A stretch of 64,000 bases of DNA, from contig CM001167.1 of the NCBI GenBank assembly GCA_000212915.1, positions 2,100,780 through 2,164,779 of the forward strand, read 5' to 3'. A program made the position numbers and the translations under genes. The notes beneath the pieces were generated by a model, which made no database searches, was not told the DNA's origin, and saw only the letters and a list, made by a program, of their open reading frames with translations. The DNA is from Bacteroides coprosuis DSM 18011. Lineage in GTDB: Bacteria; Bacteroidota; Bacteroidia; Bacteroidales; Bacteroidaceae. Shown here piece after piece: positions 8,321 through 16,443 of the stretch (its first letter is position 1; each line of letters begins with the position of its first letter).

Positions 8321-9343
8321 ATGAAGCACTTAAATTTACAAATCCCTATCATTCAAGCTCCGATGGCTGGAGGCATTACTACTCCACAACTGGTAAGCAA
8401 GGTAAGTAACTTAGGTGCACTAGGTTCTTATGCCGCTGGCTATATCAAAACTCCTCAAATGGAGGAAGACATTAAAGAGATTCAGTCTTTAACCCATAAG
8501 CCCTTTATGGTTAATCTTTTTGTACCCGAAAAGTACATTGTAGATCCTGACGCAGTGCAAATTGCAATCAAAGCGCTAGACCCTATCTACAAAAAGTTTG
8601 AACTGACACCTCAGTTGCCCTCCAATAATCCCGAGAAAGACTTGAAAAGATTCAATCAGCAAATAGATAAACTGATTGAATTACGGGTACCTATTTGCTC
8701 TTTTGTCTTTGGTATTCCAAGCAAGGAGGTCATACAGCGCTTGAAGGACAATGACATATTGACTATGGCAACTGCAACAAGCGTAGAGGAAGCACTAGCA
8801 ATAGAAAAAGCGGGAATAGATATCGTCATTGCACAAGGTATCGAAGCAGGTGGACATAGAGGGGGATTCTTAGAACCCATGCAACAAATACCTTTGACAA
8901 CCTTACTGCCTCAAGTGGTAAAGGCTGTTGCCATTCCTGTAATAGCTGCGGGCGGAATTATGACCAAGCCAGATATTCAGAAAGCAAGGGAGCTTGGAGC
9001 TATAGCTGTACAAATGGGTACTGCCTTTCTACTGACAGATGAAAGTGGTGCTATAGAGGCTTATAAAGAGAGTATAATTCAAGAGAAACAAGATAACACA
9101 GTGCTGACTAAAGCATTCTCTGGCAAATATGCGAGAGGGATTCGCAATGAGTTTATTGCACTAATAGACAGTCAGCCCGAAAATGCCATCCTTCCCTACC
9201 CGACACAAAATAGCCTAACTAAGTCTATCCGCAAATCAGCTAGGAAGAATCAAAACCCACAATTCATCTCTTTGTGGTGTGGACAAAATGGCTATTCAGG
9301 AAAGAGACAAAGTGTGAAAGATTTATTAGATAGCTTAATCTAA
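8321..9343 (+). CDS. Nitronate monooxygenase (2-nitropropane dioxygenase family, FMN-dependent)
   Basis: 340 aa TIM-barrel flavoprotein. Visible signatures: IPIIQAPMAGGITTPQL at the N-terminus, the active-site segment QGIEAGGHRGGF near residue 174 with the catalytic-type histidine, and the FMN-phosphate loops IAAGGIM near 207 and VQMGTAFLLT near 225. The closest functional classes are nitronate monooxygenase and FabK-type enoyl-ACP reductase; the GGHRGG motif with ARG-x-RN near 250 favours the former. Cytosolic detoxification of alkyl nitronates. Single gene with its own terminator. Confidence 0.85.
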   Translation: MKHLNLQIPIIQAPMAGGITTPQLVSKVSNLGALGSYAAGYIKTPQMEEDIKEIQSLTHKPFMVNLFVPEKYIVDPDAVQIAIKALDPIYKKFELTPQLPSNNPEKDLKRFNQQIDKLIELRVPICSFVFGIPSKEVIQRLKDNDILTMATATSVEEALAIEKAGIDIVIAQGIEAGGHRGGFLEPMQQIPLTTLLPQVVKAVAIPVIAAGGIMTKPDIQKARELGAIAVQMGTAFLLTDESGAIEAYKESIIQEKQDNTVLTKAFSGKYARGIRNEFIALIDSQPENAILPYPTQNSLTKSIRKSARKNQNPQFISLWCGQNGYSGKRQSVKDLLDSLI

Positions 9344-9369
9344 ATAATCTTCTCCCATAGGATATTAAG

Positions 9370-9406
9370 GAAAGAGTATGGTTCTCACGAACTATACTCT
9401 TTTTGT
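9370..9406 (+). terminator. Rho-independent terminator
   Basis: AAAGAGTATGGTTC pairs with GAACTATACTCTTT around a TCAC loop (one G-T pair), followed by T-rich sequence (9401-9410). Confidence 0.85.
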
Positions 9407-10227
9407 TTTATATCTTGCAAAGCACATTCATCCTTAACTTATTCAAGTAAATAGAAAGGCAAATGGCTCAGTCTATAAAACTCAATAAGGCACCCTAATC
9501 ACTTAGAGTGCCTTATCGCAAATGATACTAAAAAATAAATCAATGAAAAAACTAACTATCAATCACACACTATTTTATTATGAACTATTATGGTATTTGT
9601 CGTATCATTTGCACTCGATCGCTATATTACCTTTATCAAATCATTATCTAGCGACAACTATAAACTAACACTAAATACATCATTTTTATTAAATCAACTA
9701 GTAACTTTATTAGACACTAAAAAATACAACATGTATAAATACAAGTGAATTTTGTTCTAAGGATTTCTTAATGCCTAAGAAGCCTTTTACCTAGAAAATC
9801 TATGGATGCCCAAAAGGACATGGAATGAAAGCTCTTTAAAAAAGAAAGTTATCTACTCTATCCAGTAGCATTTGTGAAAGATTAGAGCTTATCAGAGAAT
9901 TAACATATAGATCTTTTCATAGTTAAGGTTTAATCAAAATTCTAAATATCCCACATGGATATTCATTATGTATAGTTAAGGTTTTAATTAGGTTTCTATC
10001 TTATGTAATGCAAGATAACACTTTTTTATTATTAAGCCTTATATTTTCTTATTTATTACACAAATTGGTATCAGATTTAACGTTTAAAGCTGCAAAATCT
10101 TCTTAATAATTCCTATTCCAACTTTTTTATTCTCATTCTCTCTCTTGAAATAGATCTTCGTACGCATTTTAATTTGTAGCTTTAATCTAAATTATAAGAT
10201 AGGATACGTTTTAATCTACTGAATATC
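9407..10227. other. 820-bp intergenic region with hairpins and an 11-bp inverted repeat
   Basis: A stable hairpin built on AAGGCAC/GTGCCTT with an inner CTAA/TTAG stem spans 9486-9515. Immediately after it, GCAAATGATAC (9518-9528) is repeated inverted as GTATCATTTGC (9602-9612), enclosing a 41-codon ORF (ATG at 9543) that looks like chance. The rest is AT-rich with no gene seen. Confidence 0.45.
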
Positions 10228-10824
10228 ATGAAATACACGCTGAAAAATACAGTCACTTTTATACCTACTTCACAATATCTACAAGAGTACAGCCAACCCG
10301 AAAAGTTTATAGAGTTCTGTAAGCAATGCCATAGATACACCAAAAGTTGGGCTTGCCCTCCCTTTAGTTATGATCCCATACCACTAATCAACACATATCC
10401 TTACACCTATATTATAGGAACACAGGTTTGTTTTACGAAAGAGTTTAGAGATCAAAACCAGACAGTGGAGAAAACAAAAAAGGCAGGAAGCGACGTGATG
10501 TTCGAGGTTAGAGCCTTGATAGACCAAGAGTTATTGCGACTAGAGAAAGAGTTTGCAGGCACTCGAAGTTATTATGCGGGCTCGTGCCACTTATGCCCTG
10601 AAGAATCTTGTACACGCAAAGACAACCAACCTTGTAGATTTCCCAACTTGATACGCCCTTCGTTGGAAGCTTTTGGGTTTGACATAGGGAAAACCACTTC
10701 TCAGCTCCTAGGGCTCGAATTGAAATGGAGTACAGATGGCAGTCTGCCCGAATACTATATTTTGGTAAGTGGATTAATGAGCCTGAATAAACTACCCGAT
10801 TCTTTTCAACTTGAGCTACCTTAA
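10228..10824 (+). CDS. DUF2284 cysteine-rich metal-binding protein
   Basis: 198 aa soluble protein with clustered cysteines. FCKQCHRYTKSWACPP holds C31, C34 and C43. A second cluster, CHLCPEESCTRKDNQPC, near residue 120 has CxxC-type spacing typical of an iron-sulfur or zinc site. This matches predicted metal-binding proteins of the DUF2284 family common in anaerobes. The biochemical role is not established. Single gene facing a DUF6249 gene across a bidirectional terminator. Confidence 0.75.
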   Translation: MKYTLKNTVTFIPTSQYLQEYSQPEKFIEFCKQCHRYTKSWACPPFSYDPIPLINTYPYTYIIGTQVCFTKEFRDQNQTVEKTKKAGSDVMFEVRALIDQELLRLEKEFAGTRSYYAGSCHLCPEESCTRKDNQPCRFPNLIRPSLEAFGFDIGKTTSQLLGLELKWSTDGSLPEYYILVSGLMSLNKLPDSFQLELP

Positions 10825-11134
10825 ACTAATTTCATATACAACTATCTTACAAAGAGGCCAACTGACATACTTATACAAACATACTTATAAATAGCAGTCA
10901 GTTTCAAGCAAATTACTTTCATATAAGAGCAATGAAAATAGTTTGGATCAACATTATCTTCTTAATAATTGGGTTTATTCAATAGAACTTTTATATTTGA
11001 CAATATGTTTATTCCTTTCTATGCTGAAAAAGAAGATTTCTTCATAAAAAATGAACAATATCTACTGCATAGAAGTTAGATACTTATATAATATAAATTT
11101 GTCTCTTTCTTAACCTAAAAAAGGTTATTACAAT

Positions 11135-11173
11135 AAAAGAGCGGGCATGTATTACTACTGCTCGCTCTTTTTC
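11135..11173. terminator. Bidirectional terminator between convergent genes
   Basis: AAAAGAGCG..GCA pairs with TGC..CGCTCTTTTT around an 11-nt loop, with A-tract and T-tract on either side. It serves both the DUF2284 and DUF6249 genes. A smaller AACCT/AGGTT hairpin lies at 11111-11127. The rest of 10825-11226 holds only a 17-codon ORF that is not convincing. Confidence 0.8.
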
Positions 11174-11226
11174 ATAAAAAAATCTCATCTTAAGAGACAC
11201 CTCTTATACACACAACTAATAAATAC

Positions 11227-11622
11227 TTATTCTTTTGCTCGATATTTCTTTTCTAAAAAGTAAGATATCACCAATCCTATACCTCCAAACAAAGCAGAAA
11301 GTGCAGGGTAGAATATATTTAAAGCATCTTTCACTCTATAATCCATTTCGTACACAGAATTGGATATGGATACATCAATAACACAAGCTATTGCAATACC
11401 TAGACCGATACCGATCAATAGGCAGCCAATATGTAGAGCTGTACTCTTTGTAAACTTGGTGTGATTACTAAAGTAAGTATTACTAAAAGCCTCTCCTGGC
11501 AAGTCGGCAGATATTTTCTCGATGATTGCAATTCGTTCTTTACGGGTTACAAATAACTCGCACATCTTATAAAAGAAATAAAAGAACCCCAAGGGTATGA
11601 CTATTGGAACTAATTCGCCCAT
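11227..11622 (-). CDS. DUF6249-like membrane protein
   Basis: 131 aa with three hydrophobic segments: residues 3-20, about 63-83 and about 105-123. Between the first two lies a short basic cytosolic stretch (VTRKERIAIIEKISADLPGEAF). The N-terminal ELVPIVIPLGFF start and the helix after it resemble the small DUF6249 proteins that accompany ECF sigma genes in Bacteroidales. It is divergent from the sigma operon at 11827. Function unknown; a link to the sigma factor is suggested by position only. Confidence 0.6.
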   Translation of the reverse strand: MGELVPIVIPLGFFYFFYKMCELFVTRKERIAIIEKISADLPGEAFSNTYFSNHTKFTKSTALHIGCLLIGIGLGIAIACVIDVSISNSVYEMDYRVKDALNIFYPALSALFGGIGLVISYFLEKKYRAKE

Positions 11623-11826
11623 AATTTTATTGTTTTAATAATTAATATTCTTATTTGTTTTCATAGAGTATGATGCACAAGAAAGAGAAAGGTTACACTT
11701 TTTAAAATTAAAATCTAAAGATTCTTTATCTTTACTCGTATCACCTTATTATATAGCAAGGCCTACAAAATATTTTTTATATCTATTTTGTAACCAAAGG
11801 ACATCTTCAGCATCAGATGATATAGA

Positions 11827-12384
11827 ATGGAACAACTAGACGACAAATACTTTATTGACCGTGTTATTAACGGGGATGCTGATGCTTTTGTATATATTGT
11901 CCGCAACTACGAGCGGATGATATTTACAGTAGTGAGTCGTATTGTTCGCCGAAAAGATATTGCTGAGGATTTAACACAAGATATTTTTTTAAAGGTCTAT
12001 CAATCTTTGACCAAATACAAAGGTAAATCTAAGTTCTCCACTTGGCTATATACCATTGCTTACAATGAGGCACTGATGTATATTAGGAGCAACAAGAAAG
12101 AAGCTATCAACTACGAGGTAGATTATCAAGATTTATCTGATTCTAAGGCTAGTGAAGAGCTGATAGAGGCTCTTGAACTAGAGCAGCAGCTGCACTATCT
12201 CAAAAAAGCGATAGGAAGACTGCCTAGTGAAGATGCCTTACTAATTAGTTTGTTCTATCTAGACGAACACTCTATCAAGGAAATGAGCGAAATTACAGGA
12301 TTAACAGAATCCAATCTCAAAGTAAAACTACACAGAACGAGGAAGGTTTTGTACAGCGAGATGACTAAAATGATGAAGGTATGA
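11827..12384 (+). CDS. ECF-type RNA polymerase sigma factor
   Basis: 185 aa. Region 2 is clear: DADAFVYIVRNYERMIF, then DIAEDLTQDIFLKVYQSL, then the FSTWLYTIAYNEALMYIRS segment that binds the -10 element. Region 4 (residues 125-180) carries LISLFYLDEHSIKEMSEI and LTESNLKVKLHRTRKVL, the -35-binding helix-turn-helix. It overlaps the next gene by ATGA (12381-12384), so the two are translationally coupled. Its regulon cannot be inferred. Confidence 0.93.
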   Translation: MEQLDDKYFIDRVINGDADAFVYIVRNYERMIFTVVSRIVRRKDIAEDLTQDIFLKVYQSLTKYKGKSKFSTWLYTIAYNEALMYIRSNKKEAINYEVDYQDLSDSKASEELIEALELEQQLHYLKKAIGRLPSEDALLISLFYLDEHSIKEMSEITGLTESNLKVKLHRTRKVLYSEMTKMMKV

Positions 12385-12773
12385 AAGAGAGAGAAAATAG
12401 AAATAATGACAAACTGCGTAGTCTATTTCAAAAGATAGAACTAGAGCAACCTAGCTCCTCTTTTGAATCGAAACTGATGCAGAGAATACAGCAAGAAGCC
12501 TTAAAGAGAGAGCAAAAGGCAAACCATTGGTATAATATTACATTCTTGCTCTGTTGTGCTGCATTTATTGGCACAGCGATATTTGTATACTTTTATTACA
12601 ACATTACTTGGACTAGCATTTCGGATGTATTTCAAAACACATTCCAAACCATCTACTCCATTGTCACAAAGAATGCCAAGATGACGTCTATCTTTATAAC
12701 TATTTTTATATTACTAGTGATAGATATCATCATCCGAACTCGAATGTCCCGCAAGGAAAGAAACGGGCAATAG
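12381..12773 (+). CDS. Two-span membrane protein, candidate anti-sigma factor
   Basis: 130 aa. A charged cytosolic N-terminal half (residues 1-48, with LFQKIELEQPSSSFESKLM) resembles the start of small sigma-associated proteins. Transmembrane segments follow at about 50-70 and 102-118, then a basic tail. It overlaps the sigma gene by four bases. The coupling and topology suggest an anti-sigma role, but no zinc anti-sigma (HxxxCxxC) motif is present. Confidence 0.6.
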   Translation: MKERENRNNDKLRSLFQKIELEQPSSSFESKLMQRIQQEALKREQKANHWYNITFLLCCAAFIGTAIFVYFYYNITWTSISDVFQNTFQTIYSIVTKNAKMTSIFITIFILLVIDIIIRTRMSRKERNGQ

Positions 12774-12806
12774 CACATCTTAATAAAAGAACATATTCAG
12801 TATTAA

Positions 12807-12850
12807 CAAGAGTCTATCTAATTCCATTTTAGGTAGGCTCTTCTTTTTTA
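12807..12850 (+). terminator. Terminator of the sigma operon
   Basis: AAGAGTCTATCTAA pairs with TTAGGTAGGCTCTT (two G-T pairs), then TTTTTT. Confidence 0.8.
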
Positions 12851-12927
12851 GAAATCCACCTTTCTCTATTATTTTGACACAAAGAGAAATCTATGTCCAG
12901 AAGTTATTATACCACATCCTACACTTT

Positions 12928-13015
12928 GACACCGACATGATGATGACATGACACCGACATGTTACTCTTTTAACCCTGATATCGCATCTTCATAACCCAG
13001 ATACATAAATACTCT
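12928..13015 (+). repeat. 22-bp tandem repeat element, copy B (four units)
   Basis: Units start at 12928, 12950, 12972 and 12994. Units 1 and 2 carry GACACCGACATG; units 3 and 4 are degenerate (AACCCTGATA, AACCCAGATACAT) but keep the 22-bp register. The short run before unit 1 (ACATCCT..CA..TT) matches copy A. It lies between the sigma operon and the convergent MaoC gene, 135 bp from an IS insertion. Confidence 0.85.
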
Positions 13016-13052
13016 TACCAAGAGCTCTGTTTCTTTGCAATGGCTCAACACT

Positions 13053-13100
13053 AAAAAAAGTAGGCTACTCTACCCCATACGGTAAAATAGCCTACTTTTT
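13053..13100. terminator. Bidirectional terminator, probably that of the MaoC gene before IS insertion
   Basis: AAAAAGTAGGCTA pairs with TAGCCTACTTTTT, enclosing an inner TACC/GGTA stem. A second small hairpin ATTTATAC/GTATAAAT follows (13111-13133). The IS at 13150 now separates this terminator from the minus-strand MaoC gene it would have served. Confidence 0.75.
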
Positions 13101-13197
13101 AATATCTTAAATTTATACCCTACGAGTATAAATAGATTCGAGGTTTATTTGTCTCGTCCTAAATAAACGATACAGTTTATTACACAAATATAAATCA

Positions 13198-14074
13198 TTA
13201 ATCCAGTTGTAGAGATTCTTCTACAGCTGGATTTTGTTTTTTATACTTTTTTATTTTAATCTCTTGTTGTAGGTGCATTTCTTGTGGGGTTTTCATATTA
13301 CAGGAGTAATGTGGTCTTTGTGTATTATATATCTCAATAGCTTGTTTGACCAAAATTTTCATTGTTTTTAAATCAACCTTATATTTCTCTAAAAGAAATT
13401 CTTGTTTTAATATACCATTGACTCTTTCTAGCAATTGCATTAGCATAGGGGTCATAACTTTCAGTCATACTGGGTGTTATTTTCATTTGTCTTAGTCTCT
13501 TTTGATATTCATTACTACAATACTGTATACCCCTATCGGAGTGATGTATCAACTCTTTTTCTTTATAGATTCTATTTCTATTGGCCATATTTAAAGCCTT
13601 TAAACTTCCTGCTGTGGCCAAGCTAGTAGATAGGTTATATCCCATAATTTTCTTTGAATAAGCGTCTGTTATTAAACTTAAATAATAGTTACCCCGACCT
13701 CCAATATATGTAATATCAGAGACCCAGACTTGTTCTGGACGATTAATGTCTAGTAGTTCTATAAGATTTTTGTATTTTCTAAAACGATGATGTGAGTTAG
13801 TGGTTGTTTTATAATTCTTTTCAGGATTAATGAGCATATGATTAGCTGCAAGTATAGAGAATAACTTATCACGTCCTACTCCAAGTCTATTTAATTGTTC
13901 TTGAAGCAGAAAATACAGCTTACGAGTGCCTATACGCGGCATTATCTGGCGCACACCTTGGACTAAATTAATCACTTTTGATGCTCTTAGTCGTTTTTGC
14001 CTAAAGGATTTTTTAGATCGATAATAAACCTGTCTATCATACCCGAGAAGTTTACAGGTTGAGCTAATGCTCAT
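13198..14074 (-). pseudogene. IS3-family orfB transposase, frameshifted
   Basis: The N-terminal part (MSISSTCKLLGYDRQVYYRS..) and the first DDE residues are intact: DITYIGGRG and HHSDRGIQYC. One inserted T at 13429 then shifts the frame just before the catalytic glutamate region; the intact copy 2 reads ANAIAERVNGILKQEF there. The remainder (13198-13455) is open in another frame. The product lacks the third catalytic residue, so this copy is probably inactive on its own. Confidence 0.92.
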
Positions 14075-14505
14075 TTCTTCTTTTTCACTATAGTGGTCGA
14101 CAACCCGGGTAAGGAGTTTTTTCTTACAGAGATATTATATTCTTGTTCAGCCATATCAATCATCATGTCAAATATGGCAGCTTTCCGATCTGACTGCTCT
14201 GCTCTATGTTCTAAAGTTGCATTCTGCTTCTCTAGGAGCTTAATTTTTTGCTCTAATTCTAATATCGTTTGAGTTTTACTCTTTGTCATATTATTGGGGC
14301 ATTGATTTTCCCAGTCAAAGTTACCATATTTTTGTAACCAAACACGAATAGTATTGTGTCCTTGGATTCCATATTTTAAGCGAGCCTCACTTAAGGAGAG
14401 CTCTCCTCGTTCTATTTGACCGACTACTTCTAATTTAAAGGATAAAGTATAATCCTTTTGCGTGCGTTTAACATACTGACTTTTTGATTCTTTCATTCTA
14501 TTCAT
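14071..14505 (-). CDS. IS3-family orfA (helix-turn-helix transposase subunit)
   Basis: 144 aa. An N-terminal helix-turn-helix binds the IS ends (LSFKLEVVGQIERGELSLSE, KYGIQGHNTIRVWLQKYG). A coiled-coil/leucine-rich segment (TILELEQKIKLLEKQNATLE) follows. Its stop overlaps the orfB start as ATGA (14071-14074). IS3 elements usually make the active OrfAB fusion by -1 frameshifting. An AAAAAG run precedes the overlap, but it is one A short of the classical slippery site. Confidence 0.85.
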   Translation of the reverse strand: MNRMKESKSQYVKRTQKDYTLSFKLEVVGQIERGELSLSEARLKYGIQGHNTIRVWLQKYGNFDWENQCPNNMTKSKTQTILELEQKIKLLEKQNATLEHRAEQSDRKAAIFDMMIDMAEQEYNISVRKNSLPGLSTTIVKKKK

Positions 14506-14539
14506 CTTTTTGTTGTAACGCTATATTAGGACGAGACAA

Positions 14540-14998
14540 TTATTTAAAATAATAGAGAAAAACGATGGTAGCGTCATACGCATTCTTCTTTTTTCCTTTA
14601 ATTTCTAAAGAAGCATCCATCTCGGTTTTCACCACACCACGTAGGTTTCTACATGATTTTAGTTTAACCCTTAGGCGTACTTCATCGCCTACCAAAACAG
14701 GTTCTTGGAAGCGAAGATTTTCAATACCATAGTTTATCATAGATTGCACATTATCCACCTCCATAATTTCATCCCAAAGATGAGGTAAGATAGATAAAGT
14801 TAAATAGCCATGTGCTATTGTGCTATTGAATGGACTCTCTTTCTTTGCACGTTCAACATCCACATGTATCCATTGATGATCAAGTGTGGCATCAGCAAAC
14901 TGATTAATTTGCTCTTGCGAAATTTTCATGTAGTCAGATACGCCAAACTCTTGCCCAGTGTATTTTGCGAATTCTTCAAAACTGCTAACTTTAATCAT
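14540..14998 (-). CDS. MaoC-like (R)-specific enoyl-CoA hydratase family protein
   Basis: 152 aa hot-dog-fold protein. The hydratase-2 catalytic segment is visible: ISQEQINQFADATLDHQWIH near residue 27 to 46, then PFNSTIAHGYLTLSILPHLW near 56. It contains the Asp/His pair used to hydrate trans-2-enoyl-CoA. The organisation resembles stand-alone MaoC/NodN proteins. Likely acts in fatty-acid or acyl-CoA metabolism. Its stop codon abuts the IS end; the C-terminus (FLYYFK) is preserved by the target duplication. Confidence 0.85.
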   Translation of the reverse strand: MIKVSSFEEFAKYTGQEFGVSDYMKISQEQINQFADATLDHQWIHVDVERAKKESPFNSTIAHGYLTLSILPHLWDEIMEVDNVQSMINYGIENLRFQEPVLVGDEVRLRVKLKSCRNLRGVVKTEMDASLEIKGKKKNAYDATIVFLYYFK

Positions 14999-15312
14999 AG
15001 ATTTCCTTTTAATAGTTTTGTAATGAGTGATTTAAAAAGTTAATAAAGACTCTTGTATAGACCTATTAACCTATTTGATATACTTAAATAAGATACAGCA
15101 TTATTAGGGATATTACAAACAAGATATTCAGTAAGGCCCTATTTGTGGGTGTTCAGTCTACTAAATATAATTGTCTAAACAAGAATTAGTAGTTAAAGAT
15201 ACGACAAATCCTTAAGAGTGTATAGATTTTTCGTGCAAAATAGTTCAAAGTTAAGCTTCTGGGCATTATACAATGCTCAATAAATAAAAAACTCTTCTTA
15301 ACTATATCACAT
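14999..15312. other. Intergenic region, nothing recognised
   Basis: AT-rich sequence upstream of the MaoC gene and downstream of a lipoprotein gene. No ORF, hairpin or exact TAnnTTTG site stood out. Confidence 0.4.
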
Positions 15313-15343
15313 AAAAAAAGCACCCTATTGCTAGAGTGCTTTT
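15313..15343 (-). terminator. Terminator of the lipoprotein gene
   Basis: On the minus strand AAAAGCAC pairs with GTGCTTTT and runs into a T-tract (complement of 15313-15319). Confidence 0.85.
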
Positions 15344-15368
15344 CCATATATGATTATCAATTTGATTT

Positions 15369-15833
15369 CTATTCCAAGAGAGAATTTAGATAGCCTTCTT
15401 GAATCTCTAAGTGAGTAATATCTTTCCCTCTTTCTTTCAAAGAAGAAATTTCCTTATTCATCTGAGCCAAATCTTGCTGAAGAAAGTTAAACACACGTTC
15501 GGAAACATGAATATCTTGAGCAGAATCTACACTGCACACATAAATACCATCAACCTTTTGCACATGGCTATAAAAGCGATATACGGCTGCTTTTACTAAA
15601 TTCAACAAATCGGTTTCCAATACCTCATTTCCTTTTGGAGCAGCCAGCTTATGCGATATCTTTTTAATATTCACATCAATATAAGAATTATCCTCAATGT
15701 ATTGTTTAACAATAGCCGACTCTGTTTTCACTGTAGCAACAGACTGAATAAAGTTCTCGTCTTGCGAAGTACACCCTCCTACACCCAGACAAATCACTAA
15801 TCCTACAAATAATTTTATCACGAAGTTTTTCAT
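15369..15833 (-). CDS. Small lipoprotein of unknown function
   Basis: 154 aa. The signal peptide ends in a lipobox, GLVICLGVGGCTSQ (Cys21), so the protein is probably lipid-anchored. The mature part is charged and mostly helical with no motif I recognise: two likely helices around 45-80, then a coiled stretch near 115-150 (FLQQDLAQMNKEISSLKERG). It is a single gene with its own terminator. Confidence 0.75.
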   Translation of the reverse strand: MKNFVIKLFVGLVICLGVGGCTSQDENFIQSVATVKTESAIVKQYIEDNSYIDVNIKKISHKLAAPKGNEVLETDLLNLVKAAVYRFYSHVQKVDGIYVCSVDSAQDIHVSERVFNFLQQDLAQMNKEISSLKERGKDITHLEIQEGYLNSLLE

Positions 15834-16256
15834 AGTACTTTTATATTACACTAATGTCTTTAAAAAGGTTATGGGCATTAGCTTTGTGTGTTTGAATGCA
15901 AGATAATAAGTTCTAAAATAATATGAAATTTTTTGAACAACGATATTCTCACAAATTTGATTTTATCACGACAGAAGAAGATGAAATCAAACTCACATAC
16001 CCATGTGATGCCCATAAAAGAATTATCAGATAGCAATATGTTATATAACATTTTTGGAAAAAAAGAAAAACTTATGGGAAATCATATTGCCTTTCAAAGA
16101 TATCTGCATACATTATTTACAATGTGCCATATAAAATGAGGAAAGATAAATGACAGCTATTGCAAGGCAGTGTACTCCAAATAATTAAGACTAAACCAGG
16201 GTCCTAGGGCTTAATAGAATTATACGCTCTACATGGAATGATGGTATAAAAAAATA
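15834..16256 (+). other. Intergenic region with a short ORF, possible gene remnant
   Basis: A 36-codon ORF at 15923-16033 (MKFFEQRYSHKFDF.., ending KRIIR) has a plausible amino-acid mix but no partner. Downstream sequence (to about 16140) keeps partial open frames, suggesting a decayed gene. Nothing here can be assigned. Confidence 0.3.
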
Positions 16257-16297
16257 ATGCCTCGCAGGGCTGTACTCGTAAATTAACCTGCGAAGCA
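16257..16297 (-). terminator. Likely terminator of the shikimate-dehydrogenase-like gene
   Basis: TCGCAGG (16262-16268) pairs with CCTGCGA (16287-16293), extended by TGC/GCA. On the minus strand it is followed by ATTATTTTTTTAT. It lies 150 bp past the gene, so assignment is tentative. Confidence 0.5.
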
Positions 16298-16443
16298 AAA
16301 CTCAATAAATATAATTATTGCGAACAATAATAATCAATTCAGAATATAAACACTAAATAAAGAATTGAATTTAAATCTTTTTAATATCTAATAAAGATAT
16401 TGAATCGTTCAGAGATATTAAAACCCCCATTCATTACAAATCT

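Larger units (their letters stand above)
13150..14538 (-). mobile_element. IS3-family insertion sequence, copy 1 (transposase frameshifted)
   Basis: The element is 1389 bp. Terminal inverted repeats start TGTCTCGTCCTAA at 13150 and end TTAGGACGAGACA at 14538, with IS3-style TG..CA tips. A 3-bp direct repeat ATT flanks it (13147-13149 and 14539-14541). It carries orfA and orfB on the minus strand. It is inserted exactly at the stop codon of the MaoC gene without changing its product. The near-identical copy at 62783 differs here by an extra T at 13429. Confidence 0.93.

Noticed and set aside
9543-9668. 41-codon ORF inside the 820-bp intergenic region
   Set aside because: Composition follows the AT-rich background and it spans one arm of an inverted repeat; no support.
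10932-10985. 17-codon hydrophobic ORF between the DUF2284 and DUF6249 genes
   Set aside because: Too short, no terminator of its own, no leader.
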